Notes under the pieces: generated by a model
What the model was told of the DNA's origin: nothing
The model's input: only the letters and a program-made list of their open reading frames with translations
Database searches by the model: none
In this document: positions 31,046 through 39,927 of the stretch, one piece after another
How positions within the stretch are numbered: position 1 is the stretch's first letter
Layout of the letters: every line of letters begins with the position of its first letter
Assembly (NCBI GenBank): GCA_965208395.1
Contig: CBDBON010000003.1
Location: 124,001 to 188,000, forward strand
Length of the DNA: 64,000 nucleotides
Reading direction: 5' to 3'
DNA from: CBDBON01 sp965208395
GTDB lineage: Bacteria; Chloroflexota; Dehalococcoidia; Lucifugimonadales; CBDBON01
Made by a program: the position numbers and the translations under genes

Positions 31046-31840
31046 ATGCGCCTCTCACCCCCGGACGGTGTACCGGGCAACGTCCCGTCCATTCAGATCA
31101 TCGGAGTCACCGGTGTCCCCGAGATCCGGCCGGGCGACCGTCTCGGAGAGATCATCTCGACCGCGGCCCGGACGCAGGGCACTCCCCTTCAGACCAGCGA
31201 CATACTCGTCGTGACACAAAAGGTTGTCTCGAAGGCGGAGGGGAGGACCGTCGACCTGGCGACCGTGAAGCCCTCTCCCCGCGCGCGCCAGCTTGCCGCG
31301 CCCTCGGGCCGCGACCCCCGCGTCGTTGAGCTCGTACTGAGGGAGAGCCGCTCCATTGTCCGCGCCGACCTCGGCAGGGGGATCCTGATAACCGAGACCT
31401 GTCACGGCTTCGTCTGCGCGAACGCGGGCATCGACGCCTCCAACGTACCGGGCGCCGACACCGTCGCCCTGCTCCCGGAGGACCCGGACAGGTCCGCGCG
31501 GGCCATAGCGGCCGAGATAGCCGCCTCGGGCGGGCCGACCGTCGCCGTCATCGTCTCGGACACCTTCGGCAGGGCTTGGCGCGAAGGTCACGTCGACCTC
31601 GCCATCGGAGTGGCGGGCATCGATCCGTTTAGGGACTACCGCGGCACCCCGGACACGCAGGGCATGGTACTGAAGGTGACCAGCATCGCGGCGGCTGACG
31701 AGCTCGCGGCTGCCGCAGAGATGGTCACAGGAAAGGTCGCCCAGGTCCCGGCGGCGATCGTGCGCGGCTATCCCTACAGTCCGGGCCCTGGCAGTGTGAG
31801 CGGCCTGATCAGACCAGCCGAGACCGACCTGTTCAGGTAG
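31046..31840 (+). CDS. cofE: Coenzyme F420-0:L-glutamate ligase
   Basis: Adds glutamate to F420-0 during coenzyme F420 synthesis. 264 residues. Family landmarks: IQIIGVTGVPEIRPGDRLGEII at the N-terminus (residues about 12-33), DILVVTQKVVSKAEGR, ETCHGFVCANAGIDASN and VIVSDTFGRAWREG. Start 31046 is set by the promoter position; ATG at 31019 is upstream of the predicted transcription start. Stand-alone CofE here lacks the FbiB-type C-terminal nitroreductase domain. Its presence implies an F420-using organism. Convergent with the cyclophilin-like gene, 7 bp apart. Confidence 0.92.
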   Translation: MRLSPPDGVPGNVPSIQIIGVTGVPEIRPGDRLGEIISTAARTQGTPLQTSDILVVTQKVVSKAEGRTVDLATVKPSPRARQLAAPSGRDPRVVELVLRESRSIVRADLGRGILITETCHGFVCANAGIDASNVPGADTVALLPEDPDRSARAIAAEIAASGGPTVAVIVSDTFGRAWREGHVDLAIGVAGIDPFRDYRGTPDTQGMVLKVTSIAAADELAAAAEMVTGKVAQVPAAIVRGYPYSPGPGSVSGLIRPAETDLFR

Positions 31841-31847
31841 TCTTCCC

Positions 31848-32243
31848 TCATTCCGACGCGCGCGGTCGTGGCGCTCGCGTCACGACTATCCTGGCGCCGG
31901 ACGGGACCGCCTTCAACACGGTCGGGTCGCCCTCGATCCGGCCGATCACGCTCACCGCGCTCGCCGGGCGTATCTCGTCTCCCCGGCTGGCGGGCGTGGG
32001 GCCGAAGAAGAGGCACAGCGCCTGTCCCGGAGGCCAGTAGCCCACGTCTCCCAGATCGACCACCTCCCGACCTTCCTCCAGAGGCGCCTCGATCTCGGTC
32101 CTGAAGTAGATCTCGTCACCCCAGGTGCTGCACGAGGCCGTGACGGGCAGCGCCTCCCACACCAGACCGGCCGTCCTGCTCGCGTCCAGTATGGCCGTCA
32201 CCTCTACCTCGCCGGCCGTGAAACTGATGCGTCTCTCGTCCAT
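31848..32243 (-). CDS. Cyclophilin-like fold protein
   Basis: A 131-residue protein of the small prokaryotic cyclophilin-like family (TM1367/DUF3830 type): TAGLVWEALPVTASCSTWGDEIYF, DVGYWPPGQALCLFFGPTPAS and ASAVSVIGRI are characteristic. The start at 32243 is chosen for GGAGGTGACC just upstream; the frame is open further to 32348 but that runs into the IS21 element. Prolyl isomerase activity is not established for this family. IS21 copy 2 begins 100 bp upstream of the start, so its original promoter may have been displaced. Confidence 0.8.
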   Translation of the reverse strand: MDERRISFTAGEVEVTAILDASRTAGLVWEALPVTASCSTWGDEIYFRTEIEAPLEEGREVVDLGDVGYWPPGQALCLFFGPTPASRGDEIRPASAVSVIGRIEGDPTVLKAVPSGARIVVTRAPRPRASE

Positions 32244-32444
32244 GGTCACCTCCAAGAGTCGGCCCGTAAAATGCTCAGAGTCGAGGGGAGTCTGGTCCCG
32301 GATAAGGGGGCAGACCGTTTTTCCTAAAAAAGTGTCGTATTTTGTCAATGCTAAGTTAGATTTGACCCTTTTCCGCTAAGTTAGAACTGACCCACCTTGT
32401 CGTTAAGTCGCCTCCTTTCTGGCAAGCAAGAGTGCCTGTTGGAT

Positions 32445-33248
32445 TTAGACGTCGCCGGAGCTAGCGGCTTCAGGCGATGTCGATAGCAGTTGATGGGAGG
32501 CGAAGAGTCCGGCCTGCCTCTTGCCTTTAAGCCGGTAGCTCTCGCCTCGGATGTTGAGGACGTGGCTGTGGTGCAGCAGCCGGTCCAGGATGGCCGAGGC
32601 GATGACGGTATCGCCCAGAAGCTCACCCCACTCGGCGAAGCCCTTGTTGGAGGTGAGGATGATGCTGCCCCGCTCATAGCGAGCCGACACCAGGGTGAAG
32701 AAGGCGGTGGAGGCGTCCCGGTCGTAAGGCCAGATGCCGAACTCGTCCACGATGAGTAGCTTGGGCGACAGGTAGACCCGCATGCGCCGTTGGAGGTTGT
32801 TCTCCACCCTGGCCTTCCTCAGGTCCTCCATCAGGTCGTAGGCTCGGACGAAGTAGGCCCCCTGGCTCTTCTCGATGGCCTTGAGCGCTAGGGCCACCGC
32901 CAGATGGGTCTTGCCCACACCTGGCGGTCCCAGGAGCAGCAGGTTGGTGGCTTCAGCGACGAAGGACAGGCCGGCCAGTTCCCGCACCTGTCGCTCGTCG
33001 ATGGAGGGCTGGAACGAGAAGTCGAACTGCTCCAAGGTCCGGTGGAAGGGGAGGTGAGCCAGCTTCGTCCTGGTGGACATGTACCGCTCCTTCCGGGCGG
33101 CCACTTCCACGCCGAGTAGCTCTGCCAGCATCTCGGGGTAGGTCAGTTTCTTGGTGGCCGCAGCGTCCAGGGAGTTGTCCAGGGCTTCGACGGCCTGCTT
33201 GAGGCCCAGCGTCTCCAGGTGCTGGCGAGCCTGTTCCAGCGCGATCAT
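32445..33248 (-). CDS. istB: IstB-like AAA+ ATPase of IS21 element (copy 2)
   Basis: Identical in sequence to the 267-residue product at 5676-6479, with the same GPPGVGKTHLA Walker A and VDEFG Walker B and the same ATGA overlap with istA. Intact, so either copy could supply the helper ATPase for both elements. Confidence 0.95.
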   Translation of the reverse strand: MIALEQARQHLETLGLKQAVEALDNSLDAAATKKLTYPEMLAELLGVEVAARKERYMSTRTKLAHLPFHRTLEQFDFSFQPSIDERQVRELAGLSFVAEATNLLLLGPPGVGKTHLAVALALKAIEKSQGAYFVRAYDLMEDLRKARVENNLQRRMRVYLSPKLLIVDEFGIWPYDRDASTAFFTLVSARYERGSIILTSNKGFAEWGELLGDTVIASAILDRLLHHSHVLNIRGESYRLKGKRQAGLFASHQLLSTSPEAASSGDV

Positions 33249-34480
33249 CGCCCACCTCCCACCGCTGCCAACTCGTACACCTCCAGGGAGCGGCGCTCCA
33301 CTTGGCCCACAGGGATCTGCACCGCCACGGCTTCCTTACGAGGACGATCATCGCCGCCGGGCAGTCCGTCCCACTGGCCCGGCAGTGTGAGGCGCTGACC
33401 GGTCCGCTGGGCTTGGGGATGCACCGCCAGCCGCACGTCGCCCGACCAGACCTCCACCGTACCGGCCCGCACACCCACCTGGACCGTCGAACCCGCCCAG
33501 CTCCAGGGCACGCCGTAGCGAGACCTCTCCCAGTGGACGTAGCCGTCCCTGGCCACCTTCCGCTCCTCCCGCATGTAGGGCGCAAGGCCCGAACGCGGCG
33601 GCAGGCTGCCCAGGTGGGCGAGCTCCTCAGCCAGCATCTCTCGGGGGACCCGGTGCGTCGTCCCATGGACTCGCCGATTGGCCACCGCATCGCACCACTC
33701 CAGGGCCTGGCGGTTCATGTCTGCGTCGTCGGTGAAGCGGACACCGGGCCACAGGTTGCCCCGGACGTACTTCACGCCGCTCTCCACCTTGCCCTTCGTC
33801 TGCGCTCGGTAGGGTCGGCACAGACGGAGGTCGAAGCCCATTCGCAGTGAGAAGTCCAGCATCCGGCTGTTCCACTCCGGCCTGCCCTCCCTGTCACGCC
33901 CCAGGACCACCACCTTGGCGTTGTCGTACAGGCAGCGGCGGGGAACACCACCGAAGTACTCGAAGGCGTTCAGATGGCACCTGATGAAGGTCGCCACGTC
34001 GGCGCGCCGGACGAACTCCACGTAGATGGTCCGAGACCAGCTCAGCACCATCACGAAGGCCCAGACCCGGTGCTTGCGCCCGTCCTCTCCGACATAGGCG
34101 AAGCTGCCCCAGTCCACCTGTGCCTGCTCGCCTGGCGCCGTCTCGAACCGCACCGTCGCACGGGGCTGACGCGGCCGACGCCGAGGCCGCACGTAGTTGG
34201 TCAGCGTCGGATAGCTGCCGTCGTAGCCCAACTCCCGGATCTCCCGCAGCAGCACCACGCAGTTGTCCACTCCCGCCGACAGCCGACCATCTATGTGACC
34301 CTTGTATGGGTCCAGCTTCGACCCCTGCTTCTCTCGCCGCTTGGCCTTGGGCACCTCGTCGGAGCGCACGTACTTGCGCACGGTGTTCCGGGAAATCCCC
34401 AACTCCCTCGATATCCCTCGGATCGAGCTTCCATCGCCCTTCAACTCGTATAACTCTCTCACTAACCCACCTCCTATCAT
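33245..34480 (-). CDS. istA: IstA-like DDE transposase of IS21 element (copy 2)
   Basis: Identical to the 411-residue product at 6476-7711: N-terminal HTH (ISRELGISRNTVRKY), integrase core beginning QAQVDWGSFAYVG, and the same C-terminus. No stop or frameshift. The identity of both copies points to recent transposition or gene conversion. Confidence 0.95.
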   Translation of the reverse strand: MIGGGLVRELYELKGDGSSIRGISRELGISRNTVRKYVRSDEVPKAKRREKQGSKLDPYKGHIDGRLSAGVDNCVVLLREIRELGYDGSYPTLTNYVRPRRRPRQPRATVRFETAPGEQAQVDWGSFAYVGEDGRKHRVWAFVMVLSWSRTIYVEFVRRADVATFIRCHLNAFEYFGGVPRRCLYDNAKVVVLGRDREGRPEWNSRMLDFSLRMGFDLRLCRPYRAQTKGKVESGVKYVRGNLWPGVRFTDDADMNRQALEWCDAVANRRVHGTTHRVPREMLAEELAHLGSLPPRSGLAPYMREERKVARDGYVHWERSRYGVPWSWAGSTVQVGVRAGTVEVWSGDVRLAVHPQAQRTGQRLTLPGQWDGLPGGDDRPRKEAVAVQIPVGQVERRSLEVYELAAVGGGR

Positions 34481-34588
34481 TTGACTTGCTGCACCTCCTA
34501 ATCGGTTTCCCGACGAAGATGCGTCCGCTATCGGGGTGGGTCAATTCCAAATTAGCGCTACTGGGTCAGTTTAGAGTTAGCACTAACA

Positions 34589-34941
34589 ACTTTCATGCAT
34601 CTGTCGTTTTTCGTAGCTGGCCTGGGTAGGGGTTGTCGTAAGGATGCCTCTCAATCCGGCTGGTTTTGCCTGCTGATAACGGTGGCCTGCGGCATATGGA
34701 TCGCATGGGGGCGGAGCTGATATAGGCCTTCCTGTCGAGTGGTGTGTGGTGGATGAGAGAAGGATAGCACTTATGTTCGGGGCCTGTCAATGAGCGAATC
34801 CACCAGACTCCGTAAGATGCTCTGGCGAGTCTGGCCAGCTGCCTACCCCTCTGGCCGGTAGACCGGACGGGGGAGGTTGATATATCCTAAGAAAGGGTAT
34901 TCATCTAAGCTCCAAGACCTGACCATACAGGGAGAGACAAG
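34589..34941. other. Noncoding stretch between IS21 copy 2 and the uvrC operon
   Basis: About 350 bp in which I see no credible gene on either strand. Short hairpin potential occurs around GGCCAGCTGCC...CTGGCCGG near 34838-34858. A weak promoter-like pair (TTGATA near 34878, TATTCA near 34899) could serve the genes at 34942 and 35302. The material next to the IS may be debris from earlier insertions. Confidence 0.4.
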
Positions 34942-35265
34942 ATGCCCAGCAAGTCCCGGCGGGCAGCCTCACGACAGGCCCAACTCAAGCGCAGGCGCAG
35001 GGGCAGACAGAGGGTACAGGAGTTCGACGCCGGTCCGACGGAGCCTAGGAGTCCGTCCGACGACGATGCAGACGAGGCCGTCGCCGTAATGCCCGCCGCT
35101 CCGGTGAGCCAGGCGCCCGCCCGCTCCCACCGCACGCGGCGGCAGACCGCAATCGAGGCTCCCCTCCGATACGACTACCTCGGAACGGAGATCAGGCAGA
35201 TAGGCGTCATCACCGTGATGATCGCCGCCGTCCTGGTGCTGCTGACATTCCTCCTGGGCGGCTGA
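34942..35265 (+). CDS. Small single-pass membrane protein, hypothetical
   Basis: A 107-residue protein with a very basic N-terminus (KSRRAASRQAQLKRRRRGRQR), an acidic middle (PSDDDADEAVAV) and a C-terminal hydrophobic helix (IGVITVMIAAVLVLLTFLLGG). The C-tail anchor with a long basic cytoplasmic region is seen in small proteins encoded near housekeeping genes in Chloroflexota, from memory and not checked. GGGAGAGAC upstream is a weak ribosome binding site. It precedes uvrC by 36 bp and is probably co-transcribed. Function unknown. Confidence 0.65.
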   Translation: MPSKSRRAASRQAQLKRRRRGRQRVQEFDAGPTEPRSPSDDDADEAVAVMPAAPVSQAPARSHRTRRQTAIEAPLRYDYLGTEIRQIGVITVMIAAVLVLLTFLLGG

Positions 35266-35301
35266 CGCCCCCCCGCTCCCCGGCGGCCTGAGGCGATAGC
35301 C

Positions 35302-37215
35302 ATGCCGCAGCCAGACTTCACCCAGCTCTTGAAGGCCGCCCCGACCGGCCCCGGTGTCTACCTGATGCGGGACGCGTCGGGCGGCGTGCTCTACGTCGGC
35401 AAGGCGGCCAGCCTCCGCAATCGGTTGAGCTCCTACTTCGCCCGGAGGGCCGGTCTCGAGCCCAAGATACGGAGGATGGTGTCGAGGGTGGCCGACTTCG
35501 ACTTCATCGTCACCGAGTCGGACTCGGAGGCGCTCATCCTGGAATGCAACCTGATCAAGCAGCACAAGCCTCCGTACAACGCCCGGCTGAAGGACGACAA
35601 GAGCTACCCGTTCATCAAGATCGACCTGTCGGAGGAGTTCCCCCAGGTGTACATCACCCGCAACGTCAGCGGCGACGGCGCGCGCTACTTCGGGCCATTC
35701 GCAAGCGCCGTCAGCGTCCGGCGCACGCTGGCGTTGCTGAAGAAGCTGTTCCCATACCGGTCGTGCACCAAGACGATCACCGGGACGGATCTCCGTCCCT
35801 GTCTCGACTACCACATCAACCGGTGCGTGGGCCCATGCATCGGCGCGGCGGACAGGGAGCAGTACGCCGAGATCATCGAGCAGGTGACGTTGTTCCTAGA
35901 AGGGAAGATAGGCCGGGTGGCGAAGGGGATCAGGCGCCGCATGCTCCAGGCGTCAGACGCCCTGGAGTTCGAGAGGGCGGCCGTGCTCCGGGATCAGCTG
36001 AGCGCCATAGAGAAGGTCCACGAGGGGCAGAAGGTGCTCCACCTCACCTCCGAGAACATGGACGTGATAGCCGCCGCGCCCAGCGCGCGTGAGGCCTGGG
36101 TGGAGGTATTCTTCATCCGGCAGGGTAAGCTGATCGGACGGGACAACTTCCTCATGGACGGGACGGAGGGAGATCGTCCAGAGTTGATCCTGAGCGCCTT
36201 CGTCAAGCAGTTCTACGACGCCACGCCGTACGTTCCCCCGCGCATCCTGCTCCAGCATCCGCTGGACGACTCGGAGGCGGTGGAGGAGTGGCTGATGGGG
36301 AAGCGGGAGGCCCGGGTGAGGCTGCATGTGCCGCAGCGCGGCGAGAAGCGGAGGCTGGTGGAGATGGTCGCGGCCAACGCAAAGCAGGGACTCGAGCAGC
36401 TGAAGGTGCGCCTGCTCGCCGACCGGGAGAGCCTCGACACGGCCCTGACGGAGCTGCAGGAGGGACTGAACCTGCCCCAGCCGCCGAGGCGGGTCGAGTG
36501 CTACGACATATCCAACATCCAGGGCGCCAGCCCGGTCGGCAGCATGGTCGTCTTCGAGGACGGCAAGCCCAGGCCGTCGCACTACCGCCGCTTCAAGATC
36601 AAGAGTGTGGAGGGAGTCGACGACTACTCGATGATGAGGGAGGTGCTGTCGCGGCGCTTCAAGCGGCTTGGCAAGCCGGCGCGGAACGGCGCCGGAACAT
36701 CTGCCGCTCCCCTCCCCGACACATCGCCCTCCCTGCCGCACACGCCATCGCCGCGGAAGCGGGAGTCCGGCTCCGACGGGGCGTGGGAGACCTCCCCGGA
36801 CCTCGTCCTCATCGACGGAGGCAAGGGGCACCTGGGGGCCGCTCTGCAGGTCTTCCTGGAGCTAGGGATAGACTCGATCGCCCTGGCGAGCATCGCAAAG
36901 GAGAATGAGGAGATTTTCGTGCCGCAGATGCAGGAGCCGATCCTGCTGCCAAGAAACTCTCAGGGGCTCTTCCTGGTGCAGCGTGTGCGCGACGAGGCGC
37001 ACCGCTTTGCCGTGACCTATCACCGGAAGCGACGTTCGAAGAGAAGCACCGCCTCCGCGATCGATCTGGTTCCGGGCATCGGCCCGAAGCGCCGTCGCCT
37101 GCTGCTGCGCCGCTTCGGCTCCGTCAAAGCCCTCGGGGAGGCTCCTCTCGATGAGGTCGCCGCCGTGCCGGGGATGACTCTCCGTCTCGCCCGCCTTGTA
37201 AAGGAGTATCTGTAG
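35302..37215 (+). CDS. uvrC: UvrABC excinuclease subunit C
   Basis: Makes the dual incisions in nucleotide excision repair. 637 residues. The GIY-YIG nuclease domain starts GPGVYLMRDASGGVLYVGKA; SCTKTITGTDLRPCLDYHI and RCVGPCIG follow; a UVR domain lies near 200-235; the RNase H-like domain shows VECYDISNIQGASPVGSMVVF and LVLIDGGKGHL; the tandem HhH is at the C-terminus (LVPGIGPKRRRLLLRRFG). Between REVLSRRFKRLG and PDLVLIDGG there is an unusual insert of about 40 residues rich in Pro and Ser that contains a short dispersed repeat (36751-36768). It lies where other UvrC proteins have a short variable loop, so function is probably kept. Confidence 0.96.
   Translation: MPQPDFTQLLKAAPTGPGVYLMRDASGGVLYVGKAASLRNRLSSYFARRAGLEPKIRRMVSRVADFDFIVTESDSEALILECNLIKQHKPPYNARLKDDKSYPFIKIDLSEEFPQVYITRNVSGDGARYFGPFASAVSVRRTLALLKKLFPYRSCTKTITGTDLRPCLDYHINRCVGPCIGAADREQYAEIIEQVTLFLEGKIGRVAKGIRRRMLQASDALEFERAAVLRDQLSAIEKVHEGQKVLHLTSENMDVIAAAPSAREAWVEVFFIRQGKLIGRDNFLMDGTEGDRPELILSAFVKQFYDATPYVPPRILLQHPLDDSEAVEEWLMGKREARVRLHVPQRGEKRRLVEMVAANAKQGLEQLKVRLLADRESLDTALTELQEGLNLPQPPRRVECYDISNIQGASPVGSMVVFEDGKPRPSHYRRFKIKSVEGVDDYSMMREVLSRRFKRLGKPARNGAGTSAAPLPDTSPSLPHTPSPRKRESGSDGAWETSPDLVLIDGGKGHLGAALQVFLELGIDSIALASIAKENEEIFVPQMQEPILLPRNSQGLFLVQRVRDEAHRFAVTYHRKRRSKRSTASAIDLVPGIGPKRRRLLLRRFGSVKALGEAPLDEVAAVPGMTLRLARLVKEYL
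36751..36768 (+). repeat. Dispersed hairpin repeat inside the uvrC coding region
   Basis: CCGCGGAAGCGGGAGTCC resembles the inverse of the hairpin repeat at 55009-55033 (ATTCCCGCGAAAGCGGGATCC in reverse). It encodes part of PRKRESGS in the UvrC insert and keeps the frame. Likely a captured repeat element; a chance match is possible for so short a sequence. Confidence 0.45.
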
Positions 37216-37344
37216 GTCAGGAGGGCCTTCGGCAATCTCAGGGCCGACCGGGACAGACGACCCTGTTGCAACAATGAGATGGCTTCGCAGATGAGAAGGG
37301 ATCGCGCGGCCCGATCGTAGACTCCGGGTCGAGAGGGCTGACCG

Positions 37345-38973
37345 TCACTCCGGGTACAAGAACTCCTCCACCTCGCCGGGCAACTCCAGCTCCACGCCGA
37401 TCTCAATTCTGTGGACTATCTCCTCGTAGGTGGTGCAGTACCCGGGCCTGGGCCTCCACTTCAGTCTCCACTCGTAGGAGAGGATCTCGTAGGCCTCGGC
37501 ATCGAACGTCAAGACAAACTCCAAGCGCTGGATTTCTTCGTGGCGCAGGTGCTCTCTGTACGACTCGTACAACAGGATCCGCATCCTGATCTCGTCGTCC
37601 GAAGCCGTGATGTTGACATTCTCATCGTCCCACTCGCTTATGAGCGAGTGGAGCGTTCCCGGGAATTTGTTGGGCCATTCGTACCAGAGCAGGTCGGTTT
37701 GCAAGCGCTCGAGCGGCACCTGTTCGAGGGGTGAGCCCTCTCCGCCGATCCAGTAGCGTCTCTGCCGACCCGTATCGGTCTGGTTGTAGGCTATCCAGTA
37801 GTCACGGTGCTGGGTCTGGTATCGGGCTCCCCTGGCGCCGGTAAGGAGGAACCGGGGAAAGTCGTAGAGCTCGAGGATATGGGGCTGTGAGGCAGTCGCG
37901 AACGGTTGGTCGCAGTTCCCGATCCAGCCTCCGGACAGGTGGAACCGCGTGGTGTCCGCAGTCACCAGGCTGATGGCCGCTTCCCACACCATATCGAGCG
38001 GCTCCGGCTCCTCGATATTCTCGCGCAGGTCGATCAGCGCCCGGACATCTTCCATGGTCATGCCGGGCCGGATTGTCGGATGGGAGTTGAGCTGCAGCAG
38101 TTTGATATCCATCGGGCTCAGTCTTGGGAGCTCTGATCCCGGGCGTCCCATTATGCTATCGGGCCTTGAGGACGGCGGATGGTGCAACCCGGTCACCGCA
38201 TGTAGCAGCTCGTGCATCACCACGTGCTTGGCAATCGCACGAGAGTCCTGCTCATCCAGCCAGACGACCACGTAGCCTGAGGTGATCTCGCCTTGGACGC
38301 CGTCTGAGAGTCTCGCGAGGGCGTATCCCGCGGCCTTCAGTTCCCTCTCGGTGGCGGGTGGACCGCAGTCCTCGCCCAGTCGATCTTTCGTCACCCCGAT
38401 GCAGGCCAGGAGGTTCGCCTCATCCTTTTGGTCCGTCATACGGAAGTCCAGCATGAGGATCGGCGAGAGTTCGGTAATGGCCTCTTCGAGCAGATCGAGG
38501 TAGAGCTCTGCGCCGGTCGCCCACACGATCACTGGGTTGTCGTTGTCCCACTTGTACACAATCTCCTCGGGCCCCCATCCTCCACAACCGTAGACCGCGT
38601 CCGCAGCATCGGTCACGTCCCGGTCGAGATAGCAGTCCCAGACCTCGGGCTCGACCGGGATCAGATCGGTTGTGTCGGTCGGAGGCGCAGGGGTGGGCGA
38701 TGGTGTTGGGCTGGGGCTTGGGGACGGAGTCGGGCTTGGGCCTGAGGTCTCCACGGACTCGCCGGAAAAGTAGAGGGCAATGAGCGCGATGGCGTCCTCG
38801 CGTGCGAGCTCACCGGCGAAGTAGTCGCTAACCGCGGCCAGTACCTCGTCATGGGAGATGACGCCATCGCCGTCCTGGTCGTAGCGCTCTACCAGGCCGT
38901 TCGCGTGCAGCACCGCCGTGGTGAACGGGATGACGATGCACAAGGCCGCGATCGCGGCCATCAACCTCTTCAT
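37345..38973 (-). CDS. Secreted EF-hand protein with metzincin-like metalloprotease motif
   Basis: A 542-residue exported protein. Signal peptide (RLMAAIAALCIVIPFTTAVLHA), an EF-hand DQDGDGVISHDE at residues about 34-46, then a Ser-Pro-Thr linker (PSPTPSPSPSPTPSP). The central domain contains VVMHELLHAVTGLHHPP followed by SIMGRPG: three His in HELLH and GLH with the third His at position 11, plus a Met-turn, as in metzincin proteases. The glycine is at position 9 rather than 8, a small departure from HExxHxxGxxH. The C-terminal half (about residues 320-542) is not recognised. Probably a zinc protease acting outside the cell. Single gene, convergent with uvrC. Confidence 0.75.
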   Translation of the reverse strand: MKRLMAAIAALCIVIPFTTAVLHANGLVERYDQDGDGVISHDEVLAAVSDYFAGELAREDAIALIALYFSGESVETSGPSPTPSPSPSPTPSPTPAPPTDTTDLIPVEPEVWDCYLDRDVTDAADAVYGCGGWGPEEIVYKWDNDNPVIVWATGAELYLDLLEEAITELSPILMLDFRMTDQKDEANLLACIGVTKDRLGEDCGPPATERELKAAGYALARLSDGVQGEITSGYVVVWLDEQDSRAIAKHVVMHELLHAVTGLHHPPSSRPDSIMGRPGSELPRLSPMDIKLLQLNSHPTIRPGMTMEDVRALIDLRENIEEPEPLDMVWEAAISLVTADTTRFHLSGGWIGNCDQPFATASQPHILELYDFPRFLLTGARGARYQTQHRDYWIAYNQTDTGRQRRYWIGGEGSPLEQVPLERLQTDLLWYEWPNKFPGTLHSLISEWDDENVNITASDDEIRMRILLYESYREHLRHEEIQRLEFVLTFDAEAYEILSYEWRLKWRPRPGYCTTYEEIVHRIEIGVELELPGEVEEFLYPE

Positions 38974-39042
38974 CCGACCATCTCTCGGCCAGGCTGCACT
39001 TGCCGCTCAGCCAGGGACGCGTCTCGGCATCGACGCGGTCGG

Positions 39043-39903
39043 CTACTCTTTCGGGGCGTCGCCTCCGCCGCCCGCCATCCCCATGAAGGGCTTGAGCAGG
39101 CTCGTGAACTCCATCGGGAAGATGAACTTGGTCGACTCGCTGCTTCCCAGCTCCTTCAGCGTATCGAAGTACTGGAGGCTGAGCGTGTTGGCGTCGACGT
39201 TGCGGGCCACGCCATATATCCTGTCGAGCGCCGTGCTGAAGCCGTCGGCGCGGAGGATCGCCGCCTGCTGGTCGCCCTCCGCCTCCAGGATTTCGGCCTG
39301 GCGGCTTCCTTCCGCCTTCAGGATGGCCGACTGCTTCTCACCCTCGGCGACCGTGATCGCCGCCTGCCGGGTGCCCTCCGCCTCGGTCACCGCCGCTCGG
39401 CGGACCCTCTCCGCCGACATCTGGCGGTTCATCGCCTCCTGGATGTCGCGGTTGGGCTCCACCTCGCGGATCTCTACCTGAGTTACCTTGATGCCCCACC
39501 GTTCCGTCACCTCGTCCAGCTTGACACGAAGGGCCTCGTTTATCCTCTCGCGCTGGGAGAGGACGTCGTCGAGGTTCATCTCGCCGATGACGGCCCTCAG
39601 GTTGGTCGTGGCGATGCCGACCACCGCGCTGCGGTAGTCGACCACCTCGAGCACCGATCTCTCGGCGTCGCTCTCCTGCACCCTCAGATAGACCAGGAAG
39701 TCGATGTCTATCGGCGCGTTGTCCAACGTGATGTTCGTCTGCCGCGGGATGTCTATCACGTCCTCTCGCAGGTCGATCTTTCGCGACGTCTGGAAAGGCC
39801 ACACCAGCAGGTTGAGCCCGGGCTGTCTCATCCCAGCGTACTTGCCCAGGGTGAATACGGCCATGCGCTCATACTGCCTGACTATCGCAATATACGGGAT
39901 CAT
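39043..39903 (-). CDS. SPFH/Band 7 (stomatin-like) protein
   Basis: A 286-residue slipin-like protein. The SPFH domain runs from about 10 to 190 (RQYERMAVFTLGKYAG, PGLNLLVWPF, IDIPRQTNITLDNAPI, RAVIGEMNLDDVLSQRE, WGIKVTQVEIREVEP); a long coiled coil of AEG repeats follows (VAEGEKQSAILKAEGSRQAE). No clear N-terminal membrane helix remains, unlike many stomatins. Last gene of an operon with two NfeD-type genes, a well-known partnership: NfeD proteins and SPFH proteins form membrane microdomain assemblies. Confidence 0.93.
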   Translation of the reverse strand: MIPYIAIVRQYERMAVFTLGKYAGMRQPGLNLLVWPFQTSRKIDLREDVIDIPRQTNITLDNAPIDIDFLVYLRVQESDAERSVLEVVDYRSAVVGIATTNLRAVIGEMNLDDVLSQRERINEALRVKLDEVTERWGIKVTQVEIREVEPNRDIQEAMNRQMSAERVRRAAVTEAEGTRQAAITVAEGEKQSAILKAEGSRQAEILEAEGDQQAAILRADGFSTALDRIYGVARNVDANTLSLQYFDTLKELGSSESTKFIFPMEFTSLLKPFMGMAGGGGDAPKE

Positions 39904-39927
39904 CTGTTTGGCTCCTTTCGATAGGGC

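Larger units (their letters stand above)
32343..34588 (-). mobile_element. IS21-family insertion sequence, copy 2
   Basis: Same 2246-bp element as 5574-7819, same orientation, offset 26769 bp; the encoded proteins are identical and no base difference was noticed by eye. Ends are TGTCAATGC (32343) and GCACTAACA (to 34588). The flanks ATTT (32339-32342) and ACTT (34589-34592) do not form an exact 4-bp duplication, unlike copy 1. This suggests a flank mutation, an adjacent deletion, or recombination between IS copies. It lies between the cyclophilin-like gene and a noncoding stretch before the uvrC operon. Confidence 0.95.
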
